NCBI GenBank assembly: GCA_024426085.1
Contig: CP087974.1
Coordinates: forward strand, 744,001 to 808,000
DNA length: 64,000 bases
Origin: Rhizobium sp. RCAM05350
Lineage (GTDB): Bacteria > Pseudomonadota > Alphaproteobacteria > Rhizobiales > Rhizobiaceae
Reading direction: 5' to 3'
Of this stretch, positions 12,218 through 21,902 are shown piece by piece; within the stretch, counting starts at the first letter, position 1; each line of letters begins with the position of its first letter. A program made the translations under genes and the position numbers. Under the pieces are notes generated by a model, which saw only the letters and a program-made list of their open reading frames with translations, ran no database searches and was not told the DNA's origin.

Positions 12218-12384
12218 TGTATACGTGCAACGCAATAAAACGCTTTGATTGCAACAGCTTGATGAAAGATCGCAAAATCGGCCGGTTTTTTGCAAAAAAA
12301 TAAACAAAAAGTATGATTTTATCAAAAGCCCGGCCTGAATGTCGGGGGCCGGGTCAAATTCAGGCGCTCAACCGAAGATGGTGC

Positions 12385-12587
12385 TCACAGGTCGATATCG
12401 AGGATAGCCATCGAGAAGTTGTAGGAGAGTTCGCCGTCTTCCTCGTCCCGGAAGACAACACCCAGAAACTCGTCACCCAGGTAAACCTCGGCGGATCGTC
12501 CTTCTTCGGGCGCGCCTTGATGACCATTGCCTGATTGAAGGTGCGCTTGAAATAGGCTTCGAGCTTTTTGATTTCTTCGGGCTTCAA
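12385..12587 (-). CDS. DUF3126 family protein, one frameshift
   Basis: Small conserved alphaproteobacterial protein of unknown function. The start is taken as TTG 12587 (KPEEIKKLEAYFKRTFNQAM) because GGAGAAAAGAC lies just upstream and this is where family members begin. A T is missing near 12494, in KARPKKDDSAEVYLG. The second half (GDEFLGVVFRDEEDGELSYN...AILDIDL) is in the other frame. Corrected length is about 68 aa. It lies between the phasin promoter region and cysE, all on the minus strand. Confidence 0.85.
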
Positions 12588-12683
12588 GTCTTTTCTCCAT
12601 GACGGTTTGATTTGCGCCGCTTCTCGCACAGAGCTTCAATCGGTGTAAACCCCCGGGGGACGTCCAACCGGCAAATCGCAGAC

Positions 12684-13511
12684 TCAGATCTCAAAGGAAA
12701 CCAGCAACTGATCCATGGAGCGTGACGGTTCCGAGCAACCGGCTTCACTGACGACACGGGCCGGAACCCCGGCGACCGTCGTCTTCGCAGGAACTTCCTT
12801 GAGCACGACGGAGCCTGCGGCCACCCGGGAGCAATTTCCGATGTGGATATTGCCGAGGATTTTTGCGCCGGCGCTGATCAACACGCTGTTGCCGATTTTC
12901 GGGTGACGGTCGCTGCCCTCCTTGCCGGTGCCGCCAAGGGTCACGCCGTGCAGGATGGAAACGTTGTCGCCGATGACAGCGGTTTCGCCAACGACAAGCC
13001 CTGTCGCGTGATCAAGGAAGATCCCCTTGCCAACACGTGCCGCCGGATTGATGTCCGTCTGGAAAACGGACGAAGACCGGCTCTGAAGGTAGAGCGCAAA
13101 ATCGCGGCGCCCACGGTTCATCAGCCAATGTGCCAGGCGGTGAGTCTGGATGGCGTGAAATCCCTTGAAATAGAGGATTGCCTCCAGAAACCGCGTGCAG
13201 GCCGGATCACGGTCGTAGACGGCCTGGATATCGACACGCAGGATACTGCCCCATTCCGGCCAGTCCTCGAGCATTTCCGCAAAGGTCTGGCGCAGGAGAT
13301 TGGCTTGAAGATCCGGATGATCGAGCCGCTCGCAGATCCGGTAGATGACGCTGTCTTCCAGCGAACGCTGATTGATGATGGTGGAATAGAGGAATGCCGC
13401 AAGCAAGGGATCCTGCTGGGCTGCGGTCCGCGCCTCTTCCTGCAGACTATCCCAGATCGGATCCATGATCTTCACGGTTTCGGTCGGGCGTATGTCAGTC
13501 CTGGCGACCAT
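12684..13511 (-). CDS. cysE: Serine O-acetyltransferase
   Basis: CysE makes O-acetyl-L-serine from serine and acetyl-CoA, the first step of cysteine synthesis. The intact 275-residue frame has a helical N-terminal domain (residues 20-145) and a C-terminal left-handed beta helix of hexapeptide repeats with DHATGLVVGETAVIGDNVSILHG, GGTGKEGSDRHPKIG and AAGSVVLKEVP. The catalytic His in DHATG and the His in RHPKIG are present. ATG 13511 is chosen over GTG 13517 by its spacing from AAGGAG. It fits functionally with metC and the cys operon elsewhere in the window. Confidence 0.95.
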   Translation of the reverse strand: MVARTDIRPTETVKIMDPIWDSLQEEARTAAQQDPLLAAFLYSTIINQRSLEDSVIYRICERLDHPDLQANLLRQTFAEMLEDWPEWGSILRVDIQAVYDRDPACTRFLEAILYFKGFHAIQTHRLAHWLMNRGRRDFALYLQSRSSSVFQTDINPAARVGKGIFLDHATGLVVGETAVIGDNVSILHGVTLGGTGKEGSDRHPKIGNSVLISAGAKILGNIHIGNCSRVAAGSVVLKEVPAKTTVAGVPARVVSEAGCSEPSRSMDQLLVSFEI

Positions 13512-13613
13512 CGCCACTCTCCTTCGTAGTCCGTCTATCCGTCAGATATAGGCCAAATCGCATTGGATATAAATGGCCGCTCAGAAATAGACGCCTAAAA
13601 CGATTATTGAGCG

Positions 13614-14399
13614 CTAGGCTTGCCCGACCTTGGCCCAAAACTCAAGCGCGGCCTTCTTGAAGACCCTGTCGCCAACGGCAAGCATGTGGTCGCGGCCGGG
13701 AATATCCAGCGCCACGGCATGCGGAATAAGTGCGGCGAGTTCCTGCGGGGAACCCGCGATGTCGTCCTTGGTGCCGACAGCGATCAAAACCGGCACTTCG
13801 ATGCGGCCAACATCGTCAACAGACAGCAGGTCGCGCGAAGTCGAAATACACGCGGCCAGCGCCTTGCGGTCGCTTTTCGTCTGGTCGGCGAAGGCCCGGA
13901 ACATCCGTCCCCGCTCATGGGTTACCACATCCAGAGAGGGTGCGTTCAGCGCATCGGCGATCGGATCCCAGTCGCCGACGCCGGTCACCATGCCGATACC
14001 AAGTCCGCCAAGAACGAGAGACCGTACACGGTTCGGATGCGCCAGCGTCAGGAACGTCGAAATGCGAGCGCCCATCGAATAACCCATCACATGGGCCTCG
14101 GCGATGCCGAGATGATCGAGTAGCGCCACGGCGTCGCCGGCCATCGCCGGCGGGTGATAGACCTTCGGATCATGCGGCTTATCGCTGGCGCCATGGCCGC
14201 GATTGTCCAGCGCAATGACACGGTATCCGGCATCACCCAGCGTCTTCAGCCAACCCGGATAGACCCAGTTCACATTGGCGCTGGAGGCAAATCCATGGAT
14301 CAGCAAGATTGGATCGCTGGATGGATCGCCCTCGTCGAAATAGGCGATCGAGAGGCCATCATGGGTAAAGGTCGAAAAGGCGGGAGGATTCAGATCCAT
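13614..14399 (-). CDS. Alpha/beta hydrolase
   Basis: Intact 261-residue alpha/beta-hydrolase fold enzyme. It shows the oxyanion-hole region LLIHGFASS near residue 33, the nucleophile elbow GYSMGA near 109, an acid in VGTKDDIAG near 213 and the catalytic His in IPGRDHMLAVGD near 240. There is no signal peptide, so it is cytoplasmic. Substrate is not predictable from sequence; esterase or lactonase activity is likely. It faces the zinc-finger gene divergently. Confidence 0.88.
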   Translation of the reverse strand: MDLNPPAFSTFTHDGLSIAYFDEGDPSSDPILLIHGFASSANVNWVYPGWLKTLGDAGYRVIALDNRGHGASDKPHDPKVYHPPAMAGDAVALLDHLGIAEAHVMGYSMGARISTFLTLAHPNRVRSLVLGGLGIGMVTGVGDWDPIADALNAPSLDVVTHERGRMFRAFADQTKSDRKALAACISTSRDLLSVDDVGRIEVPVLIAVGTKDDIAGSPQELAALIPHAVALDIPGRDHMLAVGDRVFKKAALEFWAKVGQA

Positions 14400-14563
14400 G
14401 GCATGCGTCCTGTTTTGAGCGAGCCTATGACAGCGGCAGCGTGGGGAAAACCCCGGCTCGCCAAAAAACCCACGGGCGCGGCATCTTTGCAGCTACACTT
14501 TTGGCGCAAAGCTTTCTATGGTGCGGCCAAATTCGACTATTCTTCTACACCACGGAGCATGAC

Positions 14564-14809
14564 ATGGCCGGGCACGGTATTCCCCACTTTCAAAACGATG
14601 GCGGCCACGCGGTCATCGAGGTCGGCGTCAAGGAATTCATGTGCACGGGCGCGTCCGCGCCCTTCGATCATCCGCACATCTATATCGACATGGGCGACGA
14701 CAACGAAAAAGTCTGTTCCTACTGCTCGACGCTCTACCGCTACAACGCCAAGCTCCATGCGGACCAGACGGTACCGGACGGCTGCACGTTCAATGCAAAG
14801 GCGGCCTGA
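14564..14809 (+). CDS. Zinc-finger (zf-CHCC, NDUFS6-like) protein
   Basis: An 81-residue protein with the CHCC zinc motif: Cys in MCTG, His in FDHPHIYIDMG, and the pair CSYC. This domain (PF10276) is shared with the mitochondrial complex I assembly subunit NDUFS6. A role in complex I assembly is suggested by homology only. ATG 14564 is chosen because GGAG sits 6 bases upstream and family members start near MAGHGIPHF. The next gene begins 18 bp downstream. Confidence 0.88.
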   Translation: MAGHGIPHFQNDGGHAVIEVGVKEFMCTGASAPFDHPHIYIDMGDDNEKVCSYCSTLYRYNAKLHADQTVPDGCTFNAKAA

Positions 14810-14827
14810 GCGGCAAACGCTCCTCGC

Positions 14828-15986
14828 ATGAACGCGGACCAGCCCGTTGCGATCATCGGCGCCGGCATAGCCGGCCTGACGGCAGCCCTCAGCTTTGCCC
14901 GCAAGGGCATTCCTGCCGAGATATTTGAACAGACGTCCGTTCTCAGTGAGGCCGGCGCCGGGCTGCAGCTATCCCCCAATGCAACGCGCATCCTGACGAA
15001 GCTCGGGCTTCTCCCGCAACTGGAAAGCGTATGGAGTGAACCGCAGGCGATCAATCTCGTCAGTGGAACATCGCTGCGCACAATTGCTTCCGTCCCATCC
15101 GGCGAATTCGCGCGCGAGCGCTGGGCGTCACCTTATGGTGTTCTCCACCGGGCCGATCTCCAGAAGACACTGCTTGATGCTGTAGCCGCCAATCCGCTCT
15201 GCCGTCTTCATCTCGGCGCCGAGATCAATGATGCCTCGCAACACGTCATCGCAGGGATGATTGGCAGCGAACCGCGCCTTGTGGTTGGAGCCGATGGCGT
15301 CTGGTCAAAGGTCAGAAAGCGGATAGAAGGTGCTGGAAAGGCGATCTTTTCCGGTAGTATCGCCTGGCGCTTTACGCTCGGTGAGGCTGAGGCTCCGGCG
15401 TTTTTTGGCACAACCAAAGTCACTGCATTTCTTGGTAACGGCTCGCACCTCGTCGTCTACCCCCTGCAGCGCGCGCAGTTTCAACGTGGTGGCGATTACC
15501 AGCGGTGCCGATCCCGGAGATTCATCGAACCGCACCCTGCCCCCGGAGACAAGCCGGCAGCGGTTGCTTGAAGCCTTTTCCGGATGGCACCCTCAGATGG
15601 TCGATCTGCTGCGGCATGCGGTAGAGCCGACGATCTGGCCTCTCTACGAACTGAGCGCCGGAGCTTGGAACCGGGGCGACGAGGTCGTTCTGATCGGCGA
15701 CGCCGCTCATGCGATGATGCCGTTTGCCGCCCAGGGTGCTGCGATGGCGATCGAGGATGCGTTTGAGCTTGCATCCTTCGTGGCCGACGGAAAGCCGCTT
15801 GCCGCCTTTGTCGATCACCGCAAACGCCGGGTGGCGCGTGTCCGCTCCCGCGGTGCCTTCAATCGTTTTGCCTATCACGCCCGCGGCCCCGTTCGGCTCG
15901 GGCGTGACCTGGTCCTATCCCTGCGGCGGCCGGAAAGTCTGGCCGCCGATTTCGATTGGCTCTACGGATACGAGCCGAAGGACTGA
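14828..15986 (+). CDS. FAD-dependent monooxygenase (salicylate-hydroxylase-like), one frameshift
   Basis: Class A flavoprotein monooxygenase using FAD and NAD(P)H to hydroxylate an aromatic substrate. Three family fingerprints are present: GAGIAGL at the N-terminus (FAD ADP part), VGADGVWSKVR (DG motif) and GDAAHAMMPFAAQGAAMAIED (GD motif). One extra T near 15480 in AQFNVVAIT breaks the frame; both sides align as one protein of about 385 aa ending at TGA 15984-15986. The substrate is unknown. It follows the zinc-finger gene and converges on metC. Confidence 0.88.
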
Positions 15987-15990
15987 AGTT

Positions 15991-17182
15991 TTAAACGGCC
16001 TTTGCCGCCGCAAAACCGGCCTCAATATCCTTGCGCAGGTCTGCCACGTCCTCGAGCCCAATCTGCAGCCGGATGACCGGGCCTTCGCTGGGCGCCTTGC
16101 AGATCCTGCGGTCGGAAAGACCGACATGGACGGCAAGGCTCTCAAAACCACCCCAGGACCAGCCGAGACCGAAGATCGACAGCGCATCGAGGAAGGCATG
16201 TGCCTTCGGCTTGAACTGGTCCGGGCTTTCGGCCCTGAGGACGAACGAGAAGATGCCGCTCGATCCGGTAAAATCGCGCTTCCACAGGTCGTGGCCGGGA
16301 AAGCTCGGCAAGGCCGGGTGCAGAACGCGGGCGACGTCGTCGCGTTCTTCCAGCCAGCGGGCGATGTTGAGCGTGCTTTCCTGATGGCGCTCGAGACGGA
16401 TGCCCATCGTGCGCAGGCCGCGCAAAATCTGGTAGCTGTCATCGGGCGCACCGCAAAGGCCAAGAGCCCCATGCGCATCCAGCAATTGTTCCCAATGGGC
16501 CGCATTGGCAGAGACCGTGCCCATTAGAATATCGGAATGACCTGGAAGGATATTTGGTCGCCGCGTGGATCGATATGTCGACACCGTGATCCATCGGCTT
16601 GAAATAGAGCGGCGTCGCCCAGGTATTGTCCATCGTCACCACGCATCCGTGGCGATGCGCGACGGCCGAGATCGCGCTGATATCCTGCATCTCGAATGTG
16701 TTGGAGCCAGGCGCTTCGGTATGCACAAGCTTGGTATTCGACTTGATCAGGCTTTCGATGCCAGCACCGACCATCGGGTCGTAGTATTCGATGGTCACGC
16801 CCAGCCTCTTCAGCATCGTGTCGCAAAAATGCCGGGTCGGAAAATAGACCGAATCGACGATCAGCGCATGATCGCCAGCCGACAGAAACGCGAGAAACGG
16901 CACGGCGACGGCGGCAAGGCCCGAGGGAACGAGCACGGTTCCGGCAGAACCTTCCAGGGCATCGATTGCCTCGCACAAGGCATCTGTAGTCGGCGTACCG
17001 CGCGTACCATAGGTGTATTTCTGCGCCCGGTTTTCCATCGTTTTTGCGTTGGGAAACAGGACTGTAGATGCATGCACGACAGGCGGATTGACGAAACCAT
17101 GAAAGTCGGAGGGCGAGTTGCCGATATGCGACAGCCGCGTGTTCACGCCGGCGCTGGCGAGGAAATCATTCTTGTCATTCAT
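15991..17182 (-). CDS. metC: Cystathionine beta-lyase, one frameshift
   Basis: MetC is a PLP enzyme that splits cystathionine to homocysteine, pyruvate and ammonia in methionine synthesis. The start MNDKNDFLASAGVNTRL at 17182 is followed by VNPPVVHASTVLFPN, YTYGTRGTPTTDAL, TMDNTWATPLYFKP and the PLP lysine in HAATKYPSGHSD. An extra base near 16543 splits the lysine loop into two frames. The second part holds TMGIRLERHQEST and GFGLGWSWGG-like sequence up to the stop. Corrected length is about 396 aa. Adjacent to aapJ, the arrangement known in rhizobia. Confidence 0.92.
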
Positions 17183-17526
17183 GGGAGGGTCCGCTTGTGA
17201 AATTTCATGTCCAAGCACTTTTCCGCACTGGCGGGCCAATGGGTCAAGGCACTTCCGCTTCCATGCCGGATTGAAATGTAAAAAACGGGAATTCTGGCAG
17301 TTTTTTGAACAAAAATATGCACTGATCGACCCAAAACTGCCTAAACATACGGCGTAATCAACGATTCTCATGCGGCGGCCCGGAAAATCGGCAACGTGTC
17401 TTGACCCTGCGCTGTTTTGAGCATGAGATAGACGGTACTCGCGCCAGGAGGGTGGCGGGGGCCGTAGCTGCTTCCAAGCGCAGCTGTGCGGGATAAGAAC
17501 AAAGACAACAGAAAAAGGTTCTAAAA
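17183..17526. promoter_or_regulatory. Divergent intergenic region metC/aapJ
   Basis: 344 bases without a credible gene, between the metC start and the aapJ start. It contains AT-rich stretches (17278-17310) and, for aapJ, a possible promoter: TTGACC at 17401-17406 and TGAGAT at 17424-17429 with a 17-base spacer. The -10 box is weak. No clear NtrC or sigma-54 site was recognised. Only the location as a two-way promoter region is well supported. Confidence 0.5.
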
Positions 17527-18551
17527 ATGGCAAAAGAATTCTGACAGCGCTCATCGGCGCTGCCGTCATGGGGATTGGCGCCCAGGCCGCATCGGCAACG
17601 ACGCTCGGCGACGTAAAGGCGAAGGGGTTCCTTCAATGCGGCGTCAACACCGGCCTGACCGGCTTTGCCTCCCCGGACGCATCCGGCAACTGGAGCGGCT
17701 TCGACGTCGATTATTGCAAGGCGATTGCCGCCGCCATTTTCGGTGACGCGACCAAGGTCAAGTACACGCCAACCTCCGCCAAGGACCGCTTCCCGGCGCT
17801 GCAGTCCGGCGAAGTGGACGTTCTGGCCCGTAACACGACCTGGACGATCAACCGCGACACCGCGCTCGGCTTCAACTTCCGCCCGGTCAACTACTACGAC
17901 GGCCAGGGCTTCATGGTCCGCAAGTCTCTGAACGTGAAGTCGGCGCTTGAACTGTCTGGTGCTGCCGTCTGCGTCCAGACCGGCACGACGACCGAACTGA
18001 ACCTTGCCGACTACTTCAAGGCCAATAACCTGCAGTACAACCCGGTCGTGTTCGAAAAGCTCGAAGAAGTGAACGCCGCCTATGACGCCGGCCGTTGCGA
18101 CGTCTACACGACCGACCAGTCAGGCCTTTATTCGCTGCGCCTGACGCTGGCTGCTCCGGACGATCACATCATCCTGCCGGAAATCATTTCCAAGGAACCG
18201 CTTGGACCGGCCGTTCGTCAGGGCGACGATCAATGGTTTGACATCGTTACCTGGGTTCACTACGCGCTTGTCGGCGCCGAAGACTTCGGCATCACTTCGG
18301 CTAACGTCGAGGAAATGAAGAAGTCGACCAACCCGGACATCCAGCGCTTCCTCGGCGTTGAGGCGGACACCAAGATCGGTACCGACCTCGGCCTCGAAAA
18401 CGATTGGGCCGTCAAGATCATCAAGGCCGTGGGCAACTACGGCGAAGTGTTCGACCGCAACATCGGTACGGGCAGCCCGCTGAAGATCGAACGCGGCCTG
18501 AATGCGCTGTGGAGCAAGGGCGGCATCCAGTACGCACCGCCGGTACGCTAA
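17527..18551 (+). CDS. aapJ: General L-amino acid ABC transporter, periplasmic binding protein, one frameshift in the signal peptide
   Basis: AapJ binds a broad range of L-amino acids in the periplasm and delivers them to AapQM. The mature part begins ATTLGDVKAKGFLQCGVNTGLTGF and matches the AapJ family to the end (GLNALWSKGGIQYAPPVR), with NTTWTINRDTALGF and FVRKSLNVKS-type blocks. The ATG at 17527 is out of phase with the mature protein because an A is missing near 17533. Restoring it gives MAKRILTALIGAAVMGIGAQAASA, a normal signal peptide. Corrected length is about 341 aa. First gene of aapJQMP. Confidence 0.95.
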
Positions 18552-18648
18552 AACCATACGACAATCGGGAAAGCGGCTCCGGCCGCTTTCCCTCCCAAAA
18601 ATAAGAATCGCTCGAAACAGGGCGAACAGGGGAATGAAGAGGCTCTGA

Positions 18649-19841
18649 ATGACAATTGACGCCACGATTCCTGCCTGGCAAGGACAAGCCGACCGGCTCA
18701 ATTTTAAACGATCCCAAGGTCCGCGGTATCATCTACCAGGCCGTGACACTGCTGTTGCTGGTCATTTTCATCTATTGGGTGACCACGAACACGATCGAAA
18801 ATCTCAAGCGCGCCAACATTGCCTCCGGTTATGGCTTTCTCAATGGCCGCGCTGGCTTTGATGTCGGCCAATCGCTGATCGCGTACTCCAGCGATTCGAC
18901 CTACGGCCGCGCGCTTGTTGTTGGCTTCCTCAACACCATCCTCGTTGCCGTTGCAGGTATCATCACCACGACGATCATCGGCTTTCTGGTCGGTATTGGC
19001 CGGCTGTCGAAGAACTGGCTGATCGCCAAGCTATCGATGGTTTATGTCGAGGTCTTCCGCAACATCCCGCCGCTGCTGGTTATCTTCTTCTGGTATTCGG
19101 GCGTTCTCGCCGTGCTGCCGCAACCTCGGGATTCCGTAGCGTTGCCGCTGGATATGTATATCAACAATCGTGGTCTCGCTTTCCCGCGGCCGGTCTTCGA
19201 AAGCGGCTCGCAGTTCATCTTTTTGCCTTTGTCATCGCGGTGATCGGCAGCATTCTCTTTTCCCGGTATGCGAACAAGAAGCAGATGGAGACAGGTAAAC
19301 GCCTGCCCGTGCTTTGGACGGTGCTTGGCCTGTTGATCGGCCTGCCTCTGCTTACCTATTTTGCGACCGGTATGCCGATCTCCTTCGACATTCCCGTCGC
19401 CGGCAAGTTCAACCTGACGGGCGGATCGGTCGTCGGCCCGGAGTTCCTGTCGCTGTTTCTGGCTCTGTCCTTCTATACAGCGTCGTTCATCGCCGAAATC
19501 GTCCGCGCCGGTATTCGTGGCGTCAGCCATGGCCAATCTGAAGCCGCGCATCGCTCGGCATCCGGTCGGGCCTTACCACCCGTCTGGTCGTCGTGCCGCA
19601 GGCCATGCGGATCATCATTCCGCCACTGACCAGCCAGTATCTCAACCTGACGAAGAACTCGTCGCTCGCCATCGCTATCGGTTATTCAGACCTCGTATCA
19701 ACCGGTGGTACCATCCTCAACCAGACCGGCCAGGCCGTTGAAATCGTCAGCATCTGGATCGTCGTCTATCTGACGCTCAGCCTGTCGACATCGCTGCTCA
19801 TGAACTGGTTCAACGCCAAGATGGCACTGGTGGAGAGATAA
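18649..19841 (+). CDS. aapQ: General L-amino acid ABC transporter, permease AapQ, about three frameshifts
   Basis: Inner-membrane permease subunit. Recognisable AapQ blocks are [81 protein letters not shown], the EAA loop spread over a break (SEAARSLGIRSG restored), and [17 protein letters not shown]. Breaks lie between 18656 and 18710, near 19222 and near 19550, each 1-2 bases. ATG 18649 with AAGAGG upstream is the likely start. Corrected length is about 397 aa. It ends 4 bp before aapM. Confidence 0.92.
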
Positions 19842-19845
19842 GATC

Positions 19846-21003
19846 ATGAACACACATCAGACCAACTTCGTTCGCACCAGCATGCTCGAGCAATCAACAC
19901 CGCCGATGCTGGAAAAGGGCTATATCGCCTGGGTCCGCAAAAACCTCCTGGCCACACCGCTGGACACGGCGCTGACAATCATCGCCCTGCTTGCCCTCGC
20001 GTTGTTTCTGCCGCCGGCCATCAAATGGCTGTTCATAGATGCCTCGTGGACAGGCGGTGGACGCGGCGTTTGCGCAACCGTCGCTCAAGGGGGCTCGCAG
20101 CCGGAAGGCTGGAGCGGCGCCTGCTGGGCCTTCGTCGGTTCAAAATTCGACGTATTCCTATTCGGGCGCTATCCGATTGACGAACGCTGGCGCCCCATGC
20201 TCGTCGGCGCCTTGTTCGTCGCACTTCTGGTGCCCATTCTGATCCCGAAGATTCCGTACAAGGGCCTGAACGCCATCCTGCTTTTCGGCGTCCTGCCGAT
20301 CCTGTCGTTCTTCATCCTGATCGGCGGCGTTCTGGGCCTTCCCTATGTGGAGACCCCGCTCTGGGGCGGCCTGATGGTCACGCTCATCCTGTCCTTCGTC
20401 GGCATCGCGGTGTCGTTGCCGTTTGGCATCGCCCTGGCACTCGGCCGGCGATCGACAATGCCGGTCATCCGGCTGATCTGCACCGTCTTCATCGAGATCG
20501 TCCGCGGCATTCCGCTGATCACGGTACTGTTCATGGCCAGCGTCATGCTGCCCTTGTTCCTGCCACAGGGCATGACGGTCGACAAGTTTCTGCGAGCAGT
20601 GATCGGGGTTTCGCTCTTCGCTTCCGCCTACATGGCCGAAGTGGTGCGCGGCGGCTTGCAGGCGATTCCGAAAGGACAGGCGGAGGGCGCCGATTCGCTC
20701 GGTCTCGGCTACTGGCAGAAGATGCGGCTGATTATCCTGCCGCAGGCGCTGAAGCTGGTCATCCCCGGTATCGTCAACACCTTCATCGGCCTGTTCAAGG
20801 ATACGTCGCTGGTGTCGATCATTGGTATGTTCGACCTGCTCGGCATCGTTCGCCAGAACTTCTCGGACGCCAACTGGGCATCGCCGGTCACGCCGCTGTC
20901 GGGTCTCGTTTTTGCCGGATTCACTTTCTGGCTTTTCTGCTTCGGCATGTCGCGCTATTCAGGGTTCATGGAACGAAAGCTCGACAAGGGCCACAAACGA
21001 TAA
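19846..21003 (+). CDS. aapM: General L-amino acid ABC transporter, permease AapM
   Basis: Intact 385-residue partner of AapQ. Multiple membrane segments are visible from residue 40 on ([59 protein letters not shown]). The conserved [21 protein letters not shown] and the EAA cytoplasmic loop ([21 protein letters not shown]) dock onto AapP. It starts 4 bp after aapQ and is followed 19 bp later by aapP. It is the only aap gene with no frame problem. Confidence 0.96.
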   Translation: MNTHQTNFVRTSMLEQSTPPMLEKGYIAWVRKNLLATPLDTALTIIALLALALFLPPAIKWLFIDASWTGGGRGVCATVAQGGSQPEGWSGACWAFVGSKFDVFLFGRYPIDERWRPMLVGALFVALLVPILIPKIPYKGLNAILLFGVLPILSFFILIGGVLGLPYVETPLWGGLMVTLILSFVGIAVSLPFGIALALGRRSTMPVIRLICTVFIEIVRGIPLITVLFMASVMLPLFLPQGMTVDKFLRAVIGVSLFASAYMAEVVRGGLQAIPKGQAEGADSLGLGYWQKMRLIILPQALKLVIPGIVNTFIGLFKDTSLVSIIGMFDLLGIVRQNFSDANWASPVTPLSGLVFAGFTFWLFCFGMSRYSGFMERKLDKGHKR

Positions 21004-21022
21004 CAATTGAGGGAGAATATTC

Positions 21023-21799
21023 ATGGCAGCTGAAGCCAAACCGCTGAAAATCGAAGTCTCGTCCACGGACGTCGCTGTTGAAATCGTCGGCATGAACAAG
21101 TGGTACGGCGACTTCCACGTTCTGCGCGACATCAACCTGAAGGTCATGCGCGGCGAACGCATCGTCGTTGCCGGCCCGTCCGGTTCCGGCAAATCGACAA
21201 TGATCCGCTGCATCAACCGTCTGGAGGAACACCAGAAGGGCAATATCATCGTCGATGGCATCGGAGCTCACCAACGACCTGAAGAAGATCGACGAAGTGC
21301 GCCGCGAAGTCGGCATGGTATTCCAGCACTTCAACCTCTTCCCGCACCTGACGATCCTGGAAAACTGCACACTGGCGCCGATCTGGGTCCGCAAGATGCC
21401 GAAGAAGCAAGCGGAAGAAGTTGCGATGCATTTCCTCAAGCGCGTCAAAATCCCCGAGCAGGCCAACAAATATCCGGGTCAGCTGTCCGGCGGTCAGCAG
21501 CAGCGCGTGGCGATTGCCCGTTCGTTGTGCATGAACCCCGCGTCATGCTGTTCGATGAGCCGACCTCGGCGCTCGACCCGGAAATGATCAAGGAAGTGCT
21601 CGACACCATGGTCGGTCTTGCCGAAGAAGGCATGACGATGATCTGCGTCACCCATGAAATGGGCTTTGCCCGCCAGGTCGCCAACCGCGTCATCTTCATG
21701 GACCAAGGCCAGATCGTCGAGCAGAACGAGCCGGCTGCGTTCTTCGACAACCCGCAGCACGAGCGTACCAAGCTGTTCCTCAGCCAGATCCTGCACTAA
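21023..21799 (+). CDS. aapP: General L-amino acid ABC transporter, ATPase AapP, two compensating frameshifts
   Basis: ATPase of the Aap transporter: Walker [11 protein letters not shown]-loop [16 protein letters not shown], signature [14 protein letters not shown], Walker [15 protein letters not shown] and switch His in CVTHEMGFA. An extra G near 21261 and a missing base near 21537 cancel, so one frame stays open across the gene. However, residues about 80-172 of that frame are nonsense, and the true middle ([17 protein letters not shown]...) lies in another frame. Corrected length is about 258 aa. RBS GAGGGAGAA precedes ATG 21023. Confidence 0.95.
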   Translation: MAAEAKPLKIEVSSTDVAVEIVGMNKWYGDFHVLRDINLKVMRGERIVVAGPSGSGKSTMIRCINRLEEHQKGNIIVDGIGAHQRPEEDRRSAPRSRHGIPALQPLPAPDDPGKLHTGADLGPQDAEEASGRSCDAFPQARQNPRAGQQISGSAVRRSAAARGDCPFVVHEPRVMLFDEPTSALDPEMIKEVLDTMVGLAEEGMTMICVTHEMGFARQVANRVIFMDQGQIVEQNEPAAFFDNPQHERTKLFLSQILH

Positions 21800-21816
21800 G
21801 CCAGATCCTGCACTAA
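21783..21816 (+). repeat. 17-bp direct tandem duplication at the aapP stop
   Basis: GCCAGATCCTGCACTAA occurs twice in immediate succession (21783-21799 and 21800-21816). The first copy holds the last codons and stop of aapP; the second repeats that stop downstream in the untranslated region. It may be a real slippage duplication or an assembly overlap error. Confidence 0.95.
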
Positions 21817-21842
21817 GGCCGAACGCGTTATCATCAAATCGC

Positions 21843-21876
21843 AAAGGCCCGCGGGCAATCGTCGCGGGCCTTTCTG
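21843..21876 (+). terminator. Rho-independent terminator of aapJQMP
   Basis: AAAGGCCCGCG (21843-21853) and CGCGGGCCTTT (21863-21873) form an 11-bp stem with a 9-base loop, followed by CTGCTTG. The stem ends in A/T pairs that supply a short U-tract. It lies 44 bp after the aapP stop and also 30 bp beyond the stop of the convergent caspase-like gene, so it can serve both. Confidence 0.85.
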
Positions 21877-21902
21877 CTTGTCGGAACCTGTTGATGCGGC
21901 AA

